This document shows, piece by piece, positions 26,810-37,349 of a DNA stretch of 64,000 nt; position 1 is the first letter of the stretch; every line of letters starts with the position of its first letter. The position numbers and the translations under genes are program-made. The stretch is from Climacium dendroides (Eukaryota; Streptophyta; Bryopsida; Hypnales; Climaciaceae). Below the pieces are notes generated by a model that did not search any database, was not told where the DNA came from, and saw nothing but the letters and a program-made list of their open reading frames with translations. The stretch is taken from NCBI GenBank assembly GCA_950106755.1, contig OX467090.1, forward strand, positions 12,337,489 through 12,401,488, in the 5' to 3' direction.

Positions 26810-26962
26810 CATGGTTGTCATACTGGACAAATTACTATTCATTTCTTGTCTTGTAGAACGAGTTACGATTCATCAAATGTACCTTTCAAGTACATTTGAT
26901 GAATAGTAACTCGTCTTTCAGGACGAAAAATGAATAGTAACTTGTCCAGTATGACAACCATG
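26810..26962. mobile_element. 153-bp palindromic MITE, TIR CATGGTTGTCATACTGG
   Basis: Nearly the whole element is one long hairpin. Flanks ATCTATGC (26802-26809) and ATCTATGT (26963-26970) form an 8-bp target-site duplication with one mismatch. An 8-bp duplication is typical of hAT-type transposition. An element of exactly the same length and ends is at 27684-27836. Confidence 0.8.
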
Positions 26963-26989
26963 ATCTATGTAGTCAAACTTTATGAAAAA

Positions 26990-27960
26990 TTTTCTTTGTG
27001 TTTTTATATAGATTGATTATAAGATCTTAACAATTTGATAATGAAAAATTTTGTATTTTGTTTTCTTGACTCAATGCAATAGAATTATAGAAATGATAGT
27101 CATGAATAGTGTTTGACAAATGACATAAAAGAGGCTTTACTACATTCATTTGAAGGGATTAGATTTTGAACTTCATACAAATTTTATATCTTCTCTTGCC
27201 CTCTACAATGACTAAAATTATAGGACACTACCTTGAAATAAGAAAACAACATTGAGACATTGGAACAACATTTGATTTTTGAATGGGTTTGGTTTTGTGA
27301 GATGTTCGACTTGAAAGACTGAAGGAGTGATTGGGTTTGACAAACATGTTTTATCCCTACAAATATTAGATTTAATGAAAGAAACAAATATTTTAAAATT
27401 TTGCTCTTACTTTGCAATTTAGAAATGATAGTTTTGGAGTGGTGTTTGATAAAACATGGTCATCAAACTTTTGGGCTCACAGAATCTAAACAATAAAAAT
27501 AATTCACAAGTTTACAATATAAATGGTGTAAATTTTTTTCAATAAATAATCATTTAATTAGATGATCAACTTTCTAAAAAAATTTTGATTTTTTTGCAAA
27601 CCATGGTTGTCATACTGAATTTTATTTTCAATTGTTTATGGATTTCCATTGAATTAGTCAAAAGATGCACAGAAAATGCAAACCATGGTTGTCATATTGA
27701 ACAAGTTACTATTCATTTTTCGTCATGTAGGACGAGTTATTATTCATCAAATATACTTAAGAAATACATTTAATAAATAATAACTCGTCCTACATGACGA
27801 AAAATGAATAATAACTTGTTTAGTATGACAACCATGATGCAAACTAATATTAATCTCTTTAATACGATTTCATTGAACAAAACGGAACCGCAAGAGGACG
27901 CACCTTCACATACATTTCGAACGTTTTCAACCCTAGAGACTCACTGGCGGGGGGTTCCAC
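26990..27960. repeat. Segmental duplicate of 40.01-40.86 kb
   Basis: Long ordered similarity with 40014-40860 (GACTCAATGCAATAGAATTATAGAAATG, CCTTGAAATAAGA, TTAGAAATGATAGTTTTGGA, CAAGAGGAC, GAGACTCAC). The copy here has gained the MITE at 27684-27836. It also carries a roughly 45-bp segment (about 27615-27661) that is inverted relative to its counterpart at about 40645-40692. Confidence 0.75.
27684..27836. mobile_element. 153-bp palindromic MITE, second copy
   Basis: Begins and ends with CATGGTTGTCATA and its complement, like the element at 26810, and has the same length. Perfect 8-bp duplication ATGCAAAC at 27676-27683 and 27837-27844. An additional copy of the terminus (CATGGTTGTCATACTG) stands alone at about 27602. 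Confidence 0.88.
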
Positions 27961-28169
27961 GGCAAAGAACTAGTGCCTGAATCAACTAGAAGTCTCAAAG
28001 ATGATTCAACGTGTAATTCTTGTCTCGATTGAACAATGCCACAGTTATCATTGGAATTGCTTGCGTATTCAATTAGCCCAGACAAATTACCGAGGAAGCT
28101 CAAAGGCATCCAATAAGCACGTACAATCATTCAGACAGCTTTGGATCAGATGTTTGATTTTTGCAATTA

Positions 28170-28443
28170 CACTGGGAACTTGGGACGTCATAGCCAGGGC
28201 TACAATGGGGTGGTCTAGCCCCCATTCTAGCCCTCCTTAGCATTGTGTGAAATGGGCGAGGGGGCTAGAATTTTTGTACCACTAGCCCCACTTTTGTACC
28301 ACTAGCCAGGGCTAGGCTTGATGTCTAGTTGGGGCTGAATCGCTTCTTGTTGAAGTCAATGCGAGTCATGGGGGCTGAAATTCAAAGCTCTAGCCCCCAC
28401 AGCTGTCTAGCCCTCCGGGCTAGACGATCCAAAGTTTCCAGTG
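28170..28443. mobile_element. Tourist-like MITE (PIF/Harbinger type)
   Basis: 274 bp with terminal inverted repeats of about 35 bp (starting CACTGGGAACTT, ending AAGTTTCCAGTG) and flanking TTA (28167-28169, 28444-28446). A TTA duplication is diagnostic of PIF/Harbinger elements. The interior is GC-rich with repeated CTAGCCCC words in both orientations. Confidence 0.82.
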
Positions 28444-29822
28444 TTATATATAGCAGGCTCTTGGATTTCGAGTGCTGAAATTTGTTTGTCTCGATCGGCT
28501 GTTAGTCGATCGAGTTGCTGGTCCGTTAGTACTCCCTCCTGAAGGACTTTTAGCAACTGACACCCGTACTAACTTAACGTGAAATTCTTTTGGTCAGGTA
28601 AGACTTTGCAGGGATGGGGACATGAGATTCAACGTGCCAGAGTGTCACGGACTGAACGTAACATTTGGCAATACACATACATGAGCCATAACTTAGTTAA
28701 TATTCGTAGGCTAGAAATGATCAAGATGTTTCAATTGATCCTGTCTGGGATTTGAATTATTATCCAAAGATCTTTAATTCTAGAATGATGACCAAGCATG
28801 TTAGTAGACCTGTCCAAAGCTTGCCTTTCGATCCTATCGAAACGTACATGTACAGCGGAAAATAAATTAATGTATGCCAGTGGTATACATCTGAACGTAA
28901 GTCGTCATCAAAGTGAATGTCTATATGGTCACTGGCGCAATAGATTCCGTAGGAGCGTCGCGAGCTGATTCTACAGATTCTACAGATTCGGAAAAAAAAA
29001 AGAATCACTAGCTCTGATCCATGCAGGACGAATCGTGTGGTCGGTGGTCCTGCAGCTAGCTGTTCATGAAGTGATTGGGCATTTCTACCTCGATCAGGAG
29101 GAGTGCAATTCAAACGAAGGGTAAAACTCCATGCATGTCAGCAGCGAGGCCACATGGAGAGATAGATCATATCCTGGCAACTGAAGCCCAGAGAATCAAG
29201 CAAGAAGATTGAAATATGAGATAGGTCAGCCAGAACTCACATCATGAGGAGCAATGCAGGTGGGTGAGTGGGTGGCTGCTCCCCATGACCCACAGTGGCA
29301 GGCAAGCCAATCGCATGCACAAATGAATCAAGGTCACTATCATGCAGACAGCCATGAGCAAGGGGATTGCTTTTTTGGTAAGATCGCGATGCAACCCTAG
29401 CTATCGTCTGCAACAATTAAACTGGGTCCCTGAGCTGATCACATGCAAATCGTTCCCGAAGTCGATGTCAACTCTGAAGCAGTCAGAGCAAGCCAAAGCT
29501 GACCGAAATCATCACCGATCTACGATCAATCAATCAATCGCGTGCAGGCCACGCTAGTGGGGGCCAGGCATGCCTGATCCATCCAACCCAATACGCCCTT
29601 GACAAGGATTCTAAAATTAATGAATTGTACTATCAACCAGGCGTTTGCATTCCAACTGACTACCTACGTCTCTTTCATAATAAATATGGTTGATGTGCAT
29701 GTCTTCGGCACTGATTTCGGCTTCACAGACTCCATTAATTTCTTGTCCTTACATGTCATGAACCGATTGGTAAGAAAAATTTGTAACATCCTCACGATGG
29801 CACCATGAATTCATTTGAAATG

Positions 29823-29971
29823 TACAGGGGTCTCAGATTGTGTTCCCTGTGTCAAAATTGCTGGTGAGTCCCACTTTTCCCGGTGTTTTCCAGTGTACCC
29901 AGTGTACGACACACAGGGGAAAGTGGGACTCATCGGGAAATTTGACACCGGAAACACAATATGAGCCCCCT
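29823..29971. mobile_element. Foldback MITE inserted in duplication copy A
   Basis: A 149-bp element with arms of about 55 bp (AGGGG-TCTCAGATTGTG and its complement, both including GAGTCCCACTTT). It is flanked by ATG on both sides (29820-29822, 29972-29974). Copy B at about 33530-33545 has the uninterrupted site, so the insertion post-dates the duplication. Confidence 0.75.
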
Positions 29972-30214
29972 ATGGAGGTAATTCAACTCATTTATACACC
30001 ACTGTCAAGATGGGGAAAAAATGAACTGACTCCGTTCAATTAACTTAATGAGATCACCGTTGAAAGAGGAAATGAACCTGCATCGTAATGGAACTAAGAA
30101 GAGTTTGATTACTGGCTCTAGAGTCTAGAAGACTGATAATTACCGAGATGAATCCCGAAAAGACGAAAACCTACCGATCGTGAACAAACGTTCCCTCGAA
30201 CTTTCCCCCGAATT

Positions 30215-30283
30215 CTTCAGACAATGGATGATCAAGAGTGCTCCGCTACTTCAAGAGCACTAACGATCATCCATTGTCTGAAG
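30215..30283. repeat. Hairpin just upstream of a PAH-family promoter
   Basis: 19-bp arms CTTCAGACAATGGATGATC (30215-30233) and GATCATCCATTGTCTGAAG (30265-30283), with an inner pair AGTGCTC/GAGCACT. The left arm corresponds to the normal promoter sequence of copy B (CAGACAATGGATGATGG near 33796). The right arm is an extra inverted copy found only here, 19 bases before the TATA box. Confidence 0.75.
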
Positions 30284-30301
30284 AGTTCTGGGGATGCGTT
30301 C

Positions 30302-30308
30302 CTATAAG
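30302..30308 (+). promoter_or_regulatory. TATA box (CTATAAG), decayed PAH unit A
   Basis: CTATAAGAACAAAACCCAATGCC is the family core promoter. The downstream unit keeps a 5' UTR intron-like region and a poly(A) signal but no intact PAH frame. Confidence 0.6.
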
Positions 30309-30768
30309 AACAAAACCCAATGCCAGAGCAGATCACTTTCTTGCTCTCTTGTTTTCGGTCGTCTTCTTCGTCTGCAAGTTTTTTAACCGATCGATGTTCG
30401 CACTTCTCAGCTTAGTTCGATTGATTGGCTCTCGATCCCTCTCTGGAGTTGGAAATCGTTAGTTAGACTCTGCTGTTTATGATTTAGCCGTTCTCATTGT
30501 TGTAGTTTTAGATTGCTGTAGGTTTTGCGCCTAGGGTTGTGCGCAGGTGCTCAGTGTCCCTGGCTTGCTTGAACAAAGCTTGCTTGTGACCCCTTGTCGA
30601 CCAGCTCTGTGATCGTTGCAAACTTGTGCTTTAAAGGCTTATTCCTTTCCTTGTTTCTGTAATTTGTTTCTTGTGTACAAAAATCTGTTGCTGACCGTAG
30701 GCAAGAAGCAGCTGTAATTAAGTGCTGACCCTACCCGGCAATTCGGCATTGGTTTCTGTTGCGTACAG

Positions 30769-31110
30769 GAAAGCGGAGGCCATAGTCCTAACAACGTGGA
30801 TCTTTCCAAGGCTTTCAAGGCTAGAGACGATTTTCTACTACTGGCATGTTTACATTAGGCGCAACTCTGACCAAGCAAGGATTATTTGCAACATGAGCAG
30901 CCAATCTAATTAGCGTTTTTTTACCGGCTCTCCTCACTACTTTCACGAACATCCAGCCATAAAGTTCGTGAAGTTAGTGCGAGCAGTGAGGAGCGCGGGT
31001 AAAGAAGAAGAGTTGGATTTGTTGCTTATGGACTTCTGGATGCAGAATTGCGACAAGGCTCTCATCTTCGACATGAACTCGTTTTTTAATAGCTGTAGTC
31101 TGTCGATCGT
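30769..31110 (+). pseudogene. Decayed PAH-family gene, copy A
   Basis: After a GTACAG acceptor at about 30768 the sequence shows AAAGCGGAGGCC, then at about 30968-31030 a segment reading KFVKLVRAVRSAGKEEELDL. This aligns with the first PAH helix of the 14235 protein (AMKFLADVKDAGKALPMKHW). The GHPDLL signature that should follow is not recognisable, and there is no continuous frame from a good ATG. A small inverted repeat (CTCCTCACT...CTTTCACGAAC against GTTCGTGAAG...AGTGAGGAG) interrupts it at 30932-30994. It may still be transcribed, because TATA box and poly(A) signal are intact. The PAH relationship rests on alignment by eye and on the shared flanks. Confidence 0.5.
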
Positions 31111-31191
31111 TTTCTGACCGCTTATCTGTTAAGTCATTTATTGTGCACGATGTTAATTGGAGGAACTGGATACTAAAGTTTTCTACGCTTT

Positions 31192-31197
31192 AATAAA
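31192..31197 (+). terminator. Poly(A) signal AATAAA, unit A
   Basis: CTTTAATAAAGC at the end of unit A. The same TTTAATAAAGC word occurs at the end of unit B (35752-35757). Confidence 0.5.
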
Positions 31198-31249
31198 GCA
31201 TCCTTGTTGGACACCATACTTGCAACCATGTGTAGATTGATCTATTTGC

Positions 31250-32700
31250 TGTGAATATACATTCCTGTTTGAGATTTGCAAATTTGTGTGCATATAAATC
31301 GACCTTCAATACTTGTATGTTAATTTATAATGACCTCGATCCTGAATTAGGTTTTAGTTGGTGCGGAACTGGAGATTTTCCATCCATGGATTATTGTGTA
31401 AAGGGAATTCCGCAAATGAATGAGGAATGTGGCAAGTGCATTTCAAATGGTTTAACTAAAGCAAATGCACGGTACAATGCTGTGTGCAATGGCTTTGCTG
31501 CGTGCTCTTGACATTGGGGTCATTTGATGCTACATCGGCTAACATTCCCACCCCTACAAAAACGTTCTGCTTGTAGTTTCTCCTATGCAACTTCACAACT
31601 TAATTCATTTAGTACACCCGAGTCCCTGGGAGTTCCTGGGATGCATCCTGCAGTAACATCACTAAATTGTAAATATTAATTGGAGGATTATCTAAATTTT
31701 CACGGCTCACTAATAGTGGTAGTTCAAGGTATTATAAATTAAGTCAGTGTAATGTGGCCTACTCAACATTCATATATTTTCATAGTGGTTTAATAATCCA
31801 ATGTCAATCAAAATTTCATCTAGATTCATCCAACCTTCATTCATTTTCATTTGCTTCATCCACAATTTGCATAAATTCCATCCAAATGTTCATAGATAGT
31901 TCATCCAACGTTCATCCAAATTCGTGTGAAGGAATCTTACACAACACCTAATTCAAAAAATTTCAATAATTATTGAATTAACTTGTGTATGTATCATCCA
32001 AAGTAAATCTTGTTTCTCAGCTATTTAAAAAAATGAATTTAACAAGTTTGATTGATGTTAATATGCATTTGAAATTGCTGATCATGCTGAACACGCTGGA
32101 CAGCAACATTCATCTGACTTCAATGCACTTCTAATCGGTGAGCACCTCCTCTGTTATAAGGCAATGTTTATTTTGAATTGCGCATGCATACCGTTTAGGG
32201 AATTGTGCACTATCAAATTGCATAATCATACGTGAGAAGTTTTACCTACGAACGGTGCAGCAAGTGGACATGAGGTTGAGGATGATACGATGACCAGGCG
32301 TGGACGCCAAGAGAAAACGATGAAGGTTGCACGAGCCATAGCTGGGATGGCGAGTTTCGCAGAGTTCAGCTACACGAGAAACTCATGTCCAGACGCAATT
32401 TCAATCCTTAAATATCTTGAAGCCGATCGATCTTGGAGCAAGAGGTATATTATTCAACTTGGACTGGAGCGGGAGCGCACATGCGACTTGCCATCCAGTG
32501 ATTTCAAAACTTTGATCCTTCAATTGGAGGATTGGCGATAAACGCAAACGAGCATGGAGGATTTCTATGTCGATCACGGCAGTCCCCGGATCATTCCACA
32601 GACTCCTCTTTCCCAGGGGAAGTCTTAATGTCGCAATCTCTGTCTTCTTAGTTCAATGCATGTCACACATCACTTTACTTGCATTTTATCAGTGCATGTA
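31250..32700. other. Intergenic spacer between duplication copies
   Basis: The first half is paralogous to the 3' flank of the 14235 gene (see 15420-15795). The rest shows no recognisable gene. An open frame at 32290-32541 (83 codons) has no recognised domain and no promoter or splice context. Confidence 0.4.
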
Positions 32701-33849
32701 ACTTCGAAAAAAGAATCACTAGCTTAGATCCGTGCAAGACGAATCGTGTGGTTCTGCAGCTTGCTATTCATGAAGTTGTTGGGCATTTCTACATCGATCA
32801 GGAGGAGTGCAATTCAAACAAACTAAGGGTAAAACTCCATGCATGACAACAGCCAAGAAACCCCAAAGAATCAAGCAAGAAGACTGAAAAATGAGACTGG
32901 TCCGCCAGAACTCACATCACGAACAGCAATGCAGGTGGGTGGCTGCTCCCCATGACCCATAGTGACAGCGCAGGACAATCACATGCACAAATGCAATGAA
33001 TCAAGGTCACTATCATGGAGACAGCCGTGCGCAAGGGGATTGATATTCTAGCCAGTGAGATCACGATGCAATCCTTTCGTCTGCAGCAATGAAACTGGGT
33101 CTCGGAGCTGAACTAGATCCTAACATGCAGATCGTACCCAAAGTCGTTGTCATTTCTGAAGCAGTCAAAGCGAGCCAAGGCTGATCAGTCAGTGATCAAT
33201 CCGTGATCAATGGAACGCGTGCCGGCCAGGGACGCGCTCAGCATGCTAGTGGGGGCCGACATGAATGATCCACTCTAGCCATTACGCCCTTGACGTATAA
33301 GGGCTCTAGAATTAATTAATTGCACTCACCCAGAGTTTAAGGCCTCAATGTGCTGAATTCCAACTTACTACCTACGAGTCTCCTCCATAATTAACAAATA
33401 TGGTTGATATGCATGTGTTCGATCGGCACTTCGGCTTCAGAGAGTCCATTAATTTCTACTCCTTACACATCAAGAACCAATCGGTTAGAAAAATTCCTAC
33501 CATTCTCACGATGGTACCATGAATTCATTCGAAGATGGAGGTAATTCAATTCACGAGCGGTCACTTGCTTAATACCGCCGTCCACATGGGATAAAAAATT
33601 GAACTGACTCCTTTCAATTTGCTTACTTAATTGGTCAACGTTGACGGAGGAAATGGACTTGCATTGTAACTAAGGAAACTAAGTGGAGTTTGATTACTGT
33701 CTACAGTCTTCAAGACTGATAATCACCGAGATGGATCCCGAAAACCTTCCCATCGTGAACGAAAAGTTCCCCCAAAAGTTCTCGTGAAGGTTCCAGACAA
33801 TGGATGATGGAGAGTGCTTCGGATCTTCCGTCATTGCTTGGTGGCGTTC

Positions 33850-33856
33850 CTATAAG
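33850..33856 (+). promoter_or_regulatory. TATA box (CTATAAG), decayed PAH unit B
   Basis: CTATAAGAGGACAACCAAATGC is the family core promoter, 3548 bases downstream of the copy A box. Confidence 0.6.
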
Positions 33857-34309
33857 AGGACAACCAAATGCTAGAGCAGATCACTTCCTTATTGTCTATC
33901 GTCTTCTTTGTCTGTAAGTTCCTCAATTGGTCGATCTCTGCAGCTTAGTTCGATGGATTGGCTCTCGATCTCGATCCCTGGAGATCTGGAGTTGGAAATC
34001 ATTAGCTATACTCTGCATGTTGTTCATGATTTTGCTGTTCTCATTGTTGTTGTTTCCGATTTCTGTAGGTTTTGCGATTAGGACTGTGTGCAGGCGCTCG
34101 CTGTCCCTAACGTGCTCGAACAAAGCTTGCTTGTGAGTTGTGACCCCTTGTTGACCAGCTCTATAATCGTTGCAAACTTGTGCTTTGAAGGCTTATTCCC
34201 TTTCTCTTGTTTTTATGGTTTATTTATTATGTACATAAAGCTGTTGCCGGCCAGTTGTAATGAAGTACTCACCCTTCTCCTGCATTTCGGTATTGGCTTT
34301 ATTGAGTAC

Positions 34310-34430
34310 AAGAAAGCGGAGGCCAGAGCGCAACTCAGTCGGATCGAGCGCCCTAGGAAGTCGTGCGAGCAGTAAGGAGCGCCGGCAAACGCCAAGAGTT
34401 GGATCGGTTGCGGATTGGACTAACTGTTCT
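34310..34430 (+). pseudogene. Decayed PAH-family gene, copy B
   Basis: The segment at about 34354-34415 reads RAVRSAGKRQELDRL, the counterpart of copy A (RAVRSAGKEEELDL) and of the first PAH helix in the intact paralogues. The frame then diverges and the GHPDLL signature is absent. It is preceded by the shared AGTACAAGAAAGCGGAGGCC block at about 34303-34322. It is considered a broken gene copy; transcription remains possible. Confidence 0.5.
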
Positions 34431-34984
34431 CTTGTTAGATGTCCGATACGGTCTCATCAGGCATTCGAACTTGAGATGCTGGGAAGGAAGGTGTTTCATG
34501 CACATGACTAGCACCCGTCGGTGTTCAGGAGCTCCTCTACACTTTGGTTGAGAGGTAGGGGAAGAGAGTCTCGAATTGCAACAAGGCTCTAATCCCAACC
34601 TCATCCTTGATGGGAAGGTGCTTTTGAAGGAACACCCATGGCCGCTCTTCGTTGTCCAACGCCTCCTTCAGCAAAATCTCAAGTTGCGGATGTCAGATGA
34701 GGATGGATTGGAGATCTAGCAATAGAACAATTAGTTAACAAGTTCCGAATATGCATGCGTTTATATATCGTAGATCGAAACTTAAGCTTGCGATGCAGTG
34801 CAGTTCGTCTGTATTCCTTTCTGTTTTTAGGATTTGAAGAACTGGAAATGAAGTTTTGTCTACTTTACTACAGCTTCTTTATTCGATGCTTGCATTCGAA
34901 CAGTACCTTACTTGTAATGCTTGTGGAATGATCTGGTTGCTGCTGATATACTACTTGCACTCGCTTGCTAGTCTTTGTAGTGTG

Positions 34985-35215
34985 CACATGTTAGGCAAGA
35001 AAGGCCCAGAGTTTGTGGAGTTGACGAGGGACTTTGTGGCGCAAGGGTGTGCGGAGGCTTCATCCCCGACTTCATCATTCGTGTGGAGCTTCTCCAGGGG
35101 CACCAATAGTTGCTCCGGGAGTCCGGGCTTCATCAAGTATCTCCGGTTAGTAGAGCTGAAGTTCACGGTGGTGCCTGAGGATGAATCCGGAGGAGGCAAC
35201 TGCATGAGGAATTAA
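34985..35215 (+). pseudogene. Possible second PAH-like remnant
   Basis: An open frame with an ATG at 34988 ends in a segment reading KFTVVPED, resembling the CTVPE tail of the intact PAH proteins. The stretch before it (CTCCGGGAGTCCGGGCTTCATC) could be a shifted relic of the FEGHPDLL coding block. The match is weak and is scored low. Confidence 0.25.
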
Positions 35216-35751
35216 TATGCGGGAATCTTGGTATGAGGGGAACACCGCCGAATGCACTGCATAAGGTGCATCCTGTAGACTGTACTTCAGCTCGCAGTTT
35301 TAATTAAATTTCCCATGCACATTGAGCACTAGCTCACCTTGCATCCATCAGTTAATTTGTTGTGCCGAGCGATCCTGCCTTCTTGGGATTTGAATCTCCA
35401 AGGCAGTTCATGTGATGTCTTTAAAATTTCTCCCGGCTAGTTGTGCATTTATTGTCAGTTGTTGGGGAAACTTGTGCAAGTGCATGAAAAAAATGTGTGA
35501 ATTCTTTGTCGGGGGGAACACCACAAACTCGGTGCACCTTTGAGACTGTCGTTCGCAGTTGAATTGGCCGTGTTAACTCCCTTTCTCCCATTCATTTGGA
35601 TCGGGTGCTCTACCGCGAACGTTCGTTCCCACCGTTCTGAGTGGAATTCTAATTGCCGGTGCCATTTTCTGAATGTTCATCTTTGTTGTTCTTCCCCGGG
35701 GGTTTTCTTTTGTTGTTGTTGGAGGAGTATAAATGAACATTGCTATCGTTT

Positions 35752-35757
35752 AATAAA
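35752..35757 (+). terminator. Poly(A) signal AATAAA, unit B
   Basis: GTTTAATAAAGCTTGATTG, equivalent to the unit A signal at 31192. Confidence 0.5.
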
Positions 35758-35789
35758 GCTTGATTGTTCGATGCTAGCATGCATAATGT

Positions 35790-36260
35790 AAGGTTCCAAG
35801 ATTCGTGGACATTAACATGGAAGTGCCGAAAGCTAGTTTTGAGAAGCGACTGCCAGACCGGGCCGTCGAGTTTACAGGACTGATGCCTTCTTCATTCATT
35901 CAACTATGGCTCTGTGCCTTCCAGCCCTGGTCCTGGTGGTAATTCCACATTAAGCTCCAGGTATATATTGCTCCTCTTTCAAATTTTTTTGCAAACCAAG
36001 AGTTATCCTCAAATTCAAGCATTATTTCAAGTTTGCGGTCACACAACCTCCAAAAGAACTTGTCACCACCTGTTTATTGGTTTCACCTCTACTGTGAATG
36101 AGTTGTATGGATAACTCTATGGTCTCATCAGAATGTTGATGTTGTTTTAGTGGGAGACGAGTTGTAATATCATAATCAAGTGAACTATGTGTTCGAGTTT
36201 TGTGACTCTCTTTTCCGTTAGTGCAGGTGATCTTGTAGTCGCTGTGATCGTCCTGTACGG
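35790..36260 (+). repeat. 3' flank duplicated from or to 2.0-2.3 kb
   Basis: Counterpart of 2010-2295 (same block order), interrupted by about 180 bases at 36041-36220 that have no counterpart at 2.2 kb. Confidence 0.65.
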
Positions 36261-36307
36261 CTAGTGAAAGGTGTACGTAATGAAGTTTATAGTTGCTATG
36301 GACAATT

Positions 36308-36552
36308 ATGGGGAATTTCATTAAAATGACGATTATTCCGTGAAAATGGCACAAAGGGAGATTCCAAAATGGAAAAAATTCATAGAAAGATGGCACAAGG
36401 TGAAGAAACATTGGAGTTGTGTTGCAATTTGAACTTGTTGGAGACAAAATTGACACATCTATTAGGTTGACATGCTAAGAAGCGATGTTGTATGTGTTCT
36501 TGACTCACGTAAATGGCATGCGGAATGTCGCCATTTTAATGAAATTCCCCAT
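36308..36552. mobile_element. MITE, TIR ATGGGGAATTTCATTAAAAT, second member
   Basis: A 245-bp element with the same termini as 2867-3041 (including GACGATTATTCCG and its complement inside the ends). Flanks AATT and AGTT are an imperfect 4-bp pair. The interior differs from the first copy. Confidence 0.65.
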
Positions 36553-37058
36553 AGTTATACTACATGCGCTTGTATAGTAATTTTTAAATATAAAATATTT
36601 TTTTCAATTTCTAAAAATAAAGGATATGATTGCAATCAAGGTAGCCATCTCCAAAAAAAATTCCAAGTTCATTGGATTCTACCTTCAAATGTTCTAGTGG
36701 AAAACAGCACCTTCACTCTAAATGTGACGCAAAATAAGATAGGTCCTTCTTGCAATCACCCTATAAAGATAATTTGTGATCAAGACTATTCTAAAAGAAT
36801 GTTTTAAGAAATCAAGTCAAAAATTAATGTCCTAGATACTTACCCAAACCTTCAATTGTCTTCCAAGGAACAATGATCTTTTAGGGGTCCATTATGTGTA
36901 ATTAATTGGTTACAAGGTTATAGTAGTTTTCATCAATCTAGATATATTTGGATGCCAAAAATTGTTACATTCATAAATCTACACAAAGCTTTCAAAATGA
37001 AACAAGTTTAATTTTACATTTGAAATTGCAAGCTTTGAAAGAGCTAAGCTCTTGGAAT

Positions 37059-37349
37059 CACGGTTGTCATATCGGACAGAATCTCACTGTTCACGGACAA
37101 AATTGGATTGATTAGGGTTGACTAGCTGCGAACTTCAGAGGCTTATAACTTTTGCAAAAATAATTCAAATTGAGCAAATGAGATGTTTTTAGGCATCTAC
37201 AGTTTTTGTAGATGCCTAAAAACATCTCATTTTCCCAATTTGAATTATTTTTGCAAAAGTTATAAGCCTCTGAAGTTCGCAGCTAATCAACCCTAATCGA
37301 TCCGATTTTGTCCGTGAACAATGAGATTCCGTCTGATATGACAACCGTT
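37059..37349. mobile_element. Long hairpin element, termini like the 153-bp MITEs
   Basis: The ends read CACGGTTGTCATATCGGACA and its near complement, related to the CATGGTTGTCATACTGGACA ends at 26810 and 27684. Arms of about 130 bp pair almost perfectly around AGTTTTTGTAGATG-like loop sequence. No clean target-site duplication is visible. A transcript would form a long double-stranded hairpin. Confidence 0.7.

Larger units (their letters stand above)
28980..31240 (+). repeat. Tandem segmental duplication, copy A
   Basis: Matches 32705-34960 in the same orientation, from AAGAATCACTAGCT through CATTTCTACCTCGATCAGGAGG, AACTCCATGCATG, GGTGGCTGCTCCCCATGACCCA and AATCAAGGTCACTATCATG to the shared promoter and decayed PAH gene. 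Offset is about 3.7 kb. Copy A carries two later changes absent from copy B: a MITE at 29823-29971 and a hairpin at 30215-30283. Confidence 0.8.
32705..34960 (+). repeat. Tandem segmental duplication, copy B
   Basis: Partner of 28980-31240, same orientation and block order. It lacks the 29823 MITE and the promoter hairpin and so preserves the pre-insertion state. Its end (34770-34930) also resembles the 3' flank of the 14235 gene. Confidence 0.8.

Noticed and set aside
32290..32541. 83-codon plus-strand frame
   Set aside because: No recognised domain, no TATA or splice context, and it lies in a spacer between duplicated units. It cannot be told from chance.
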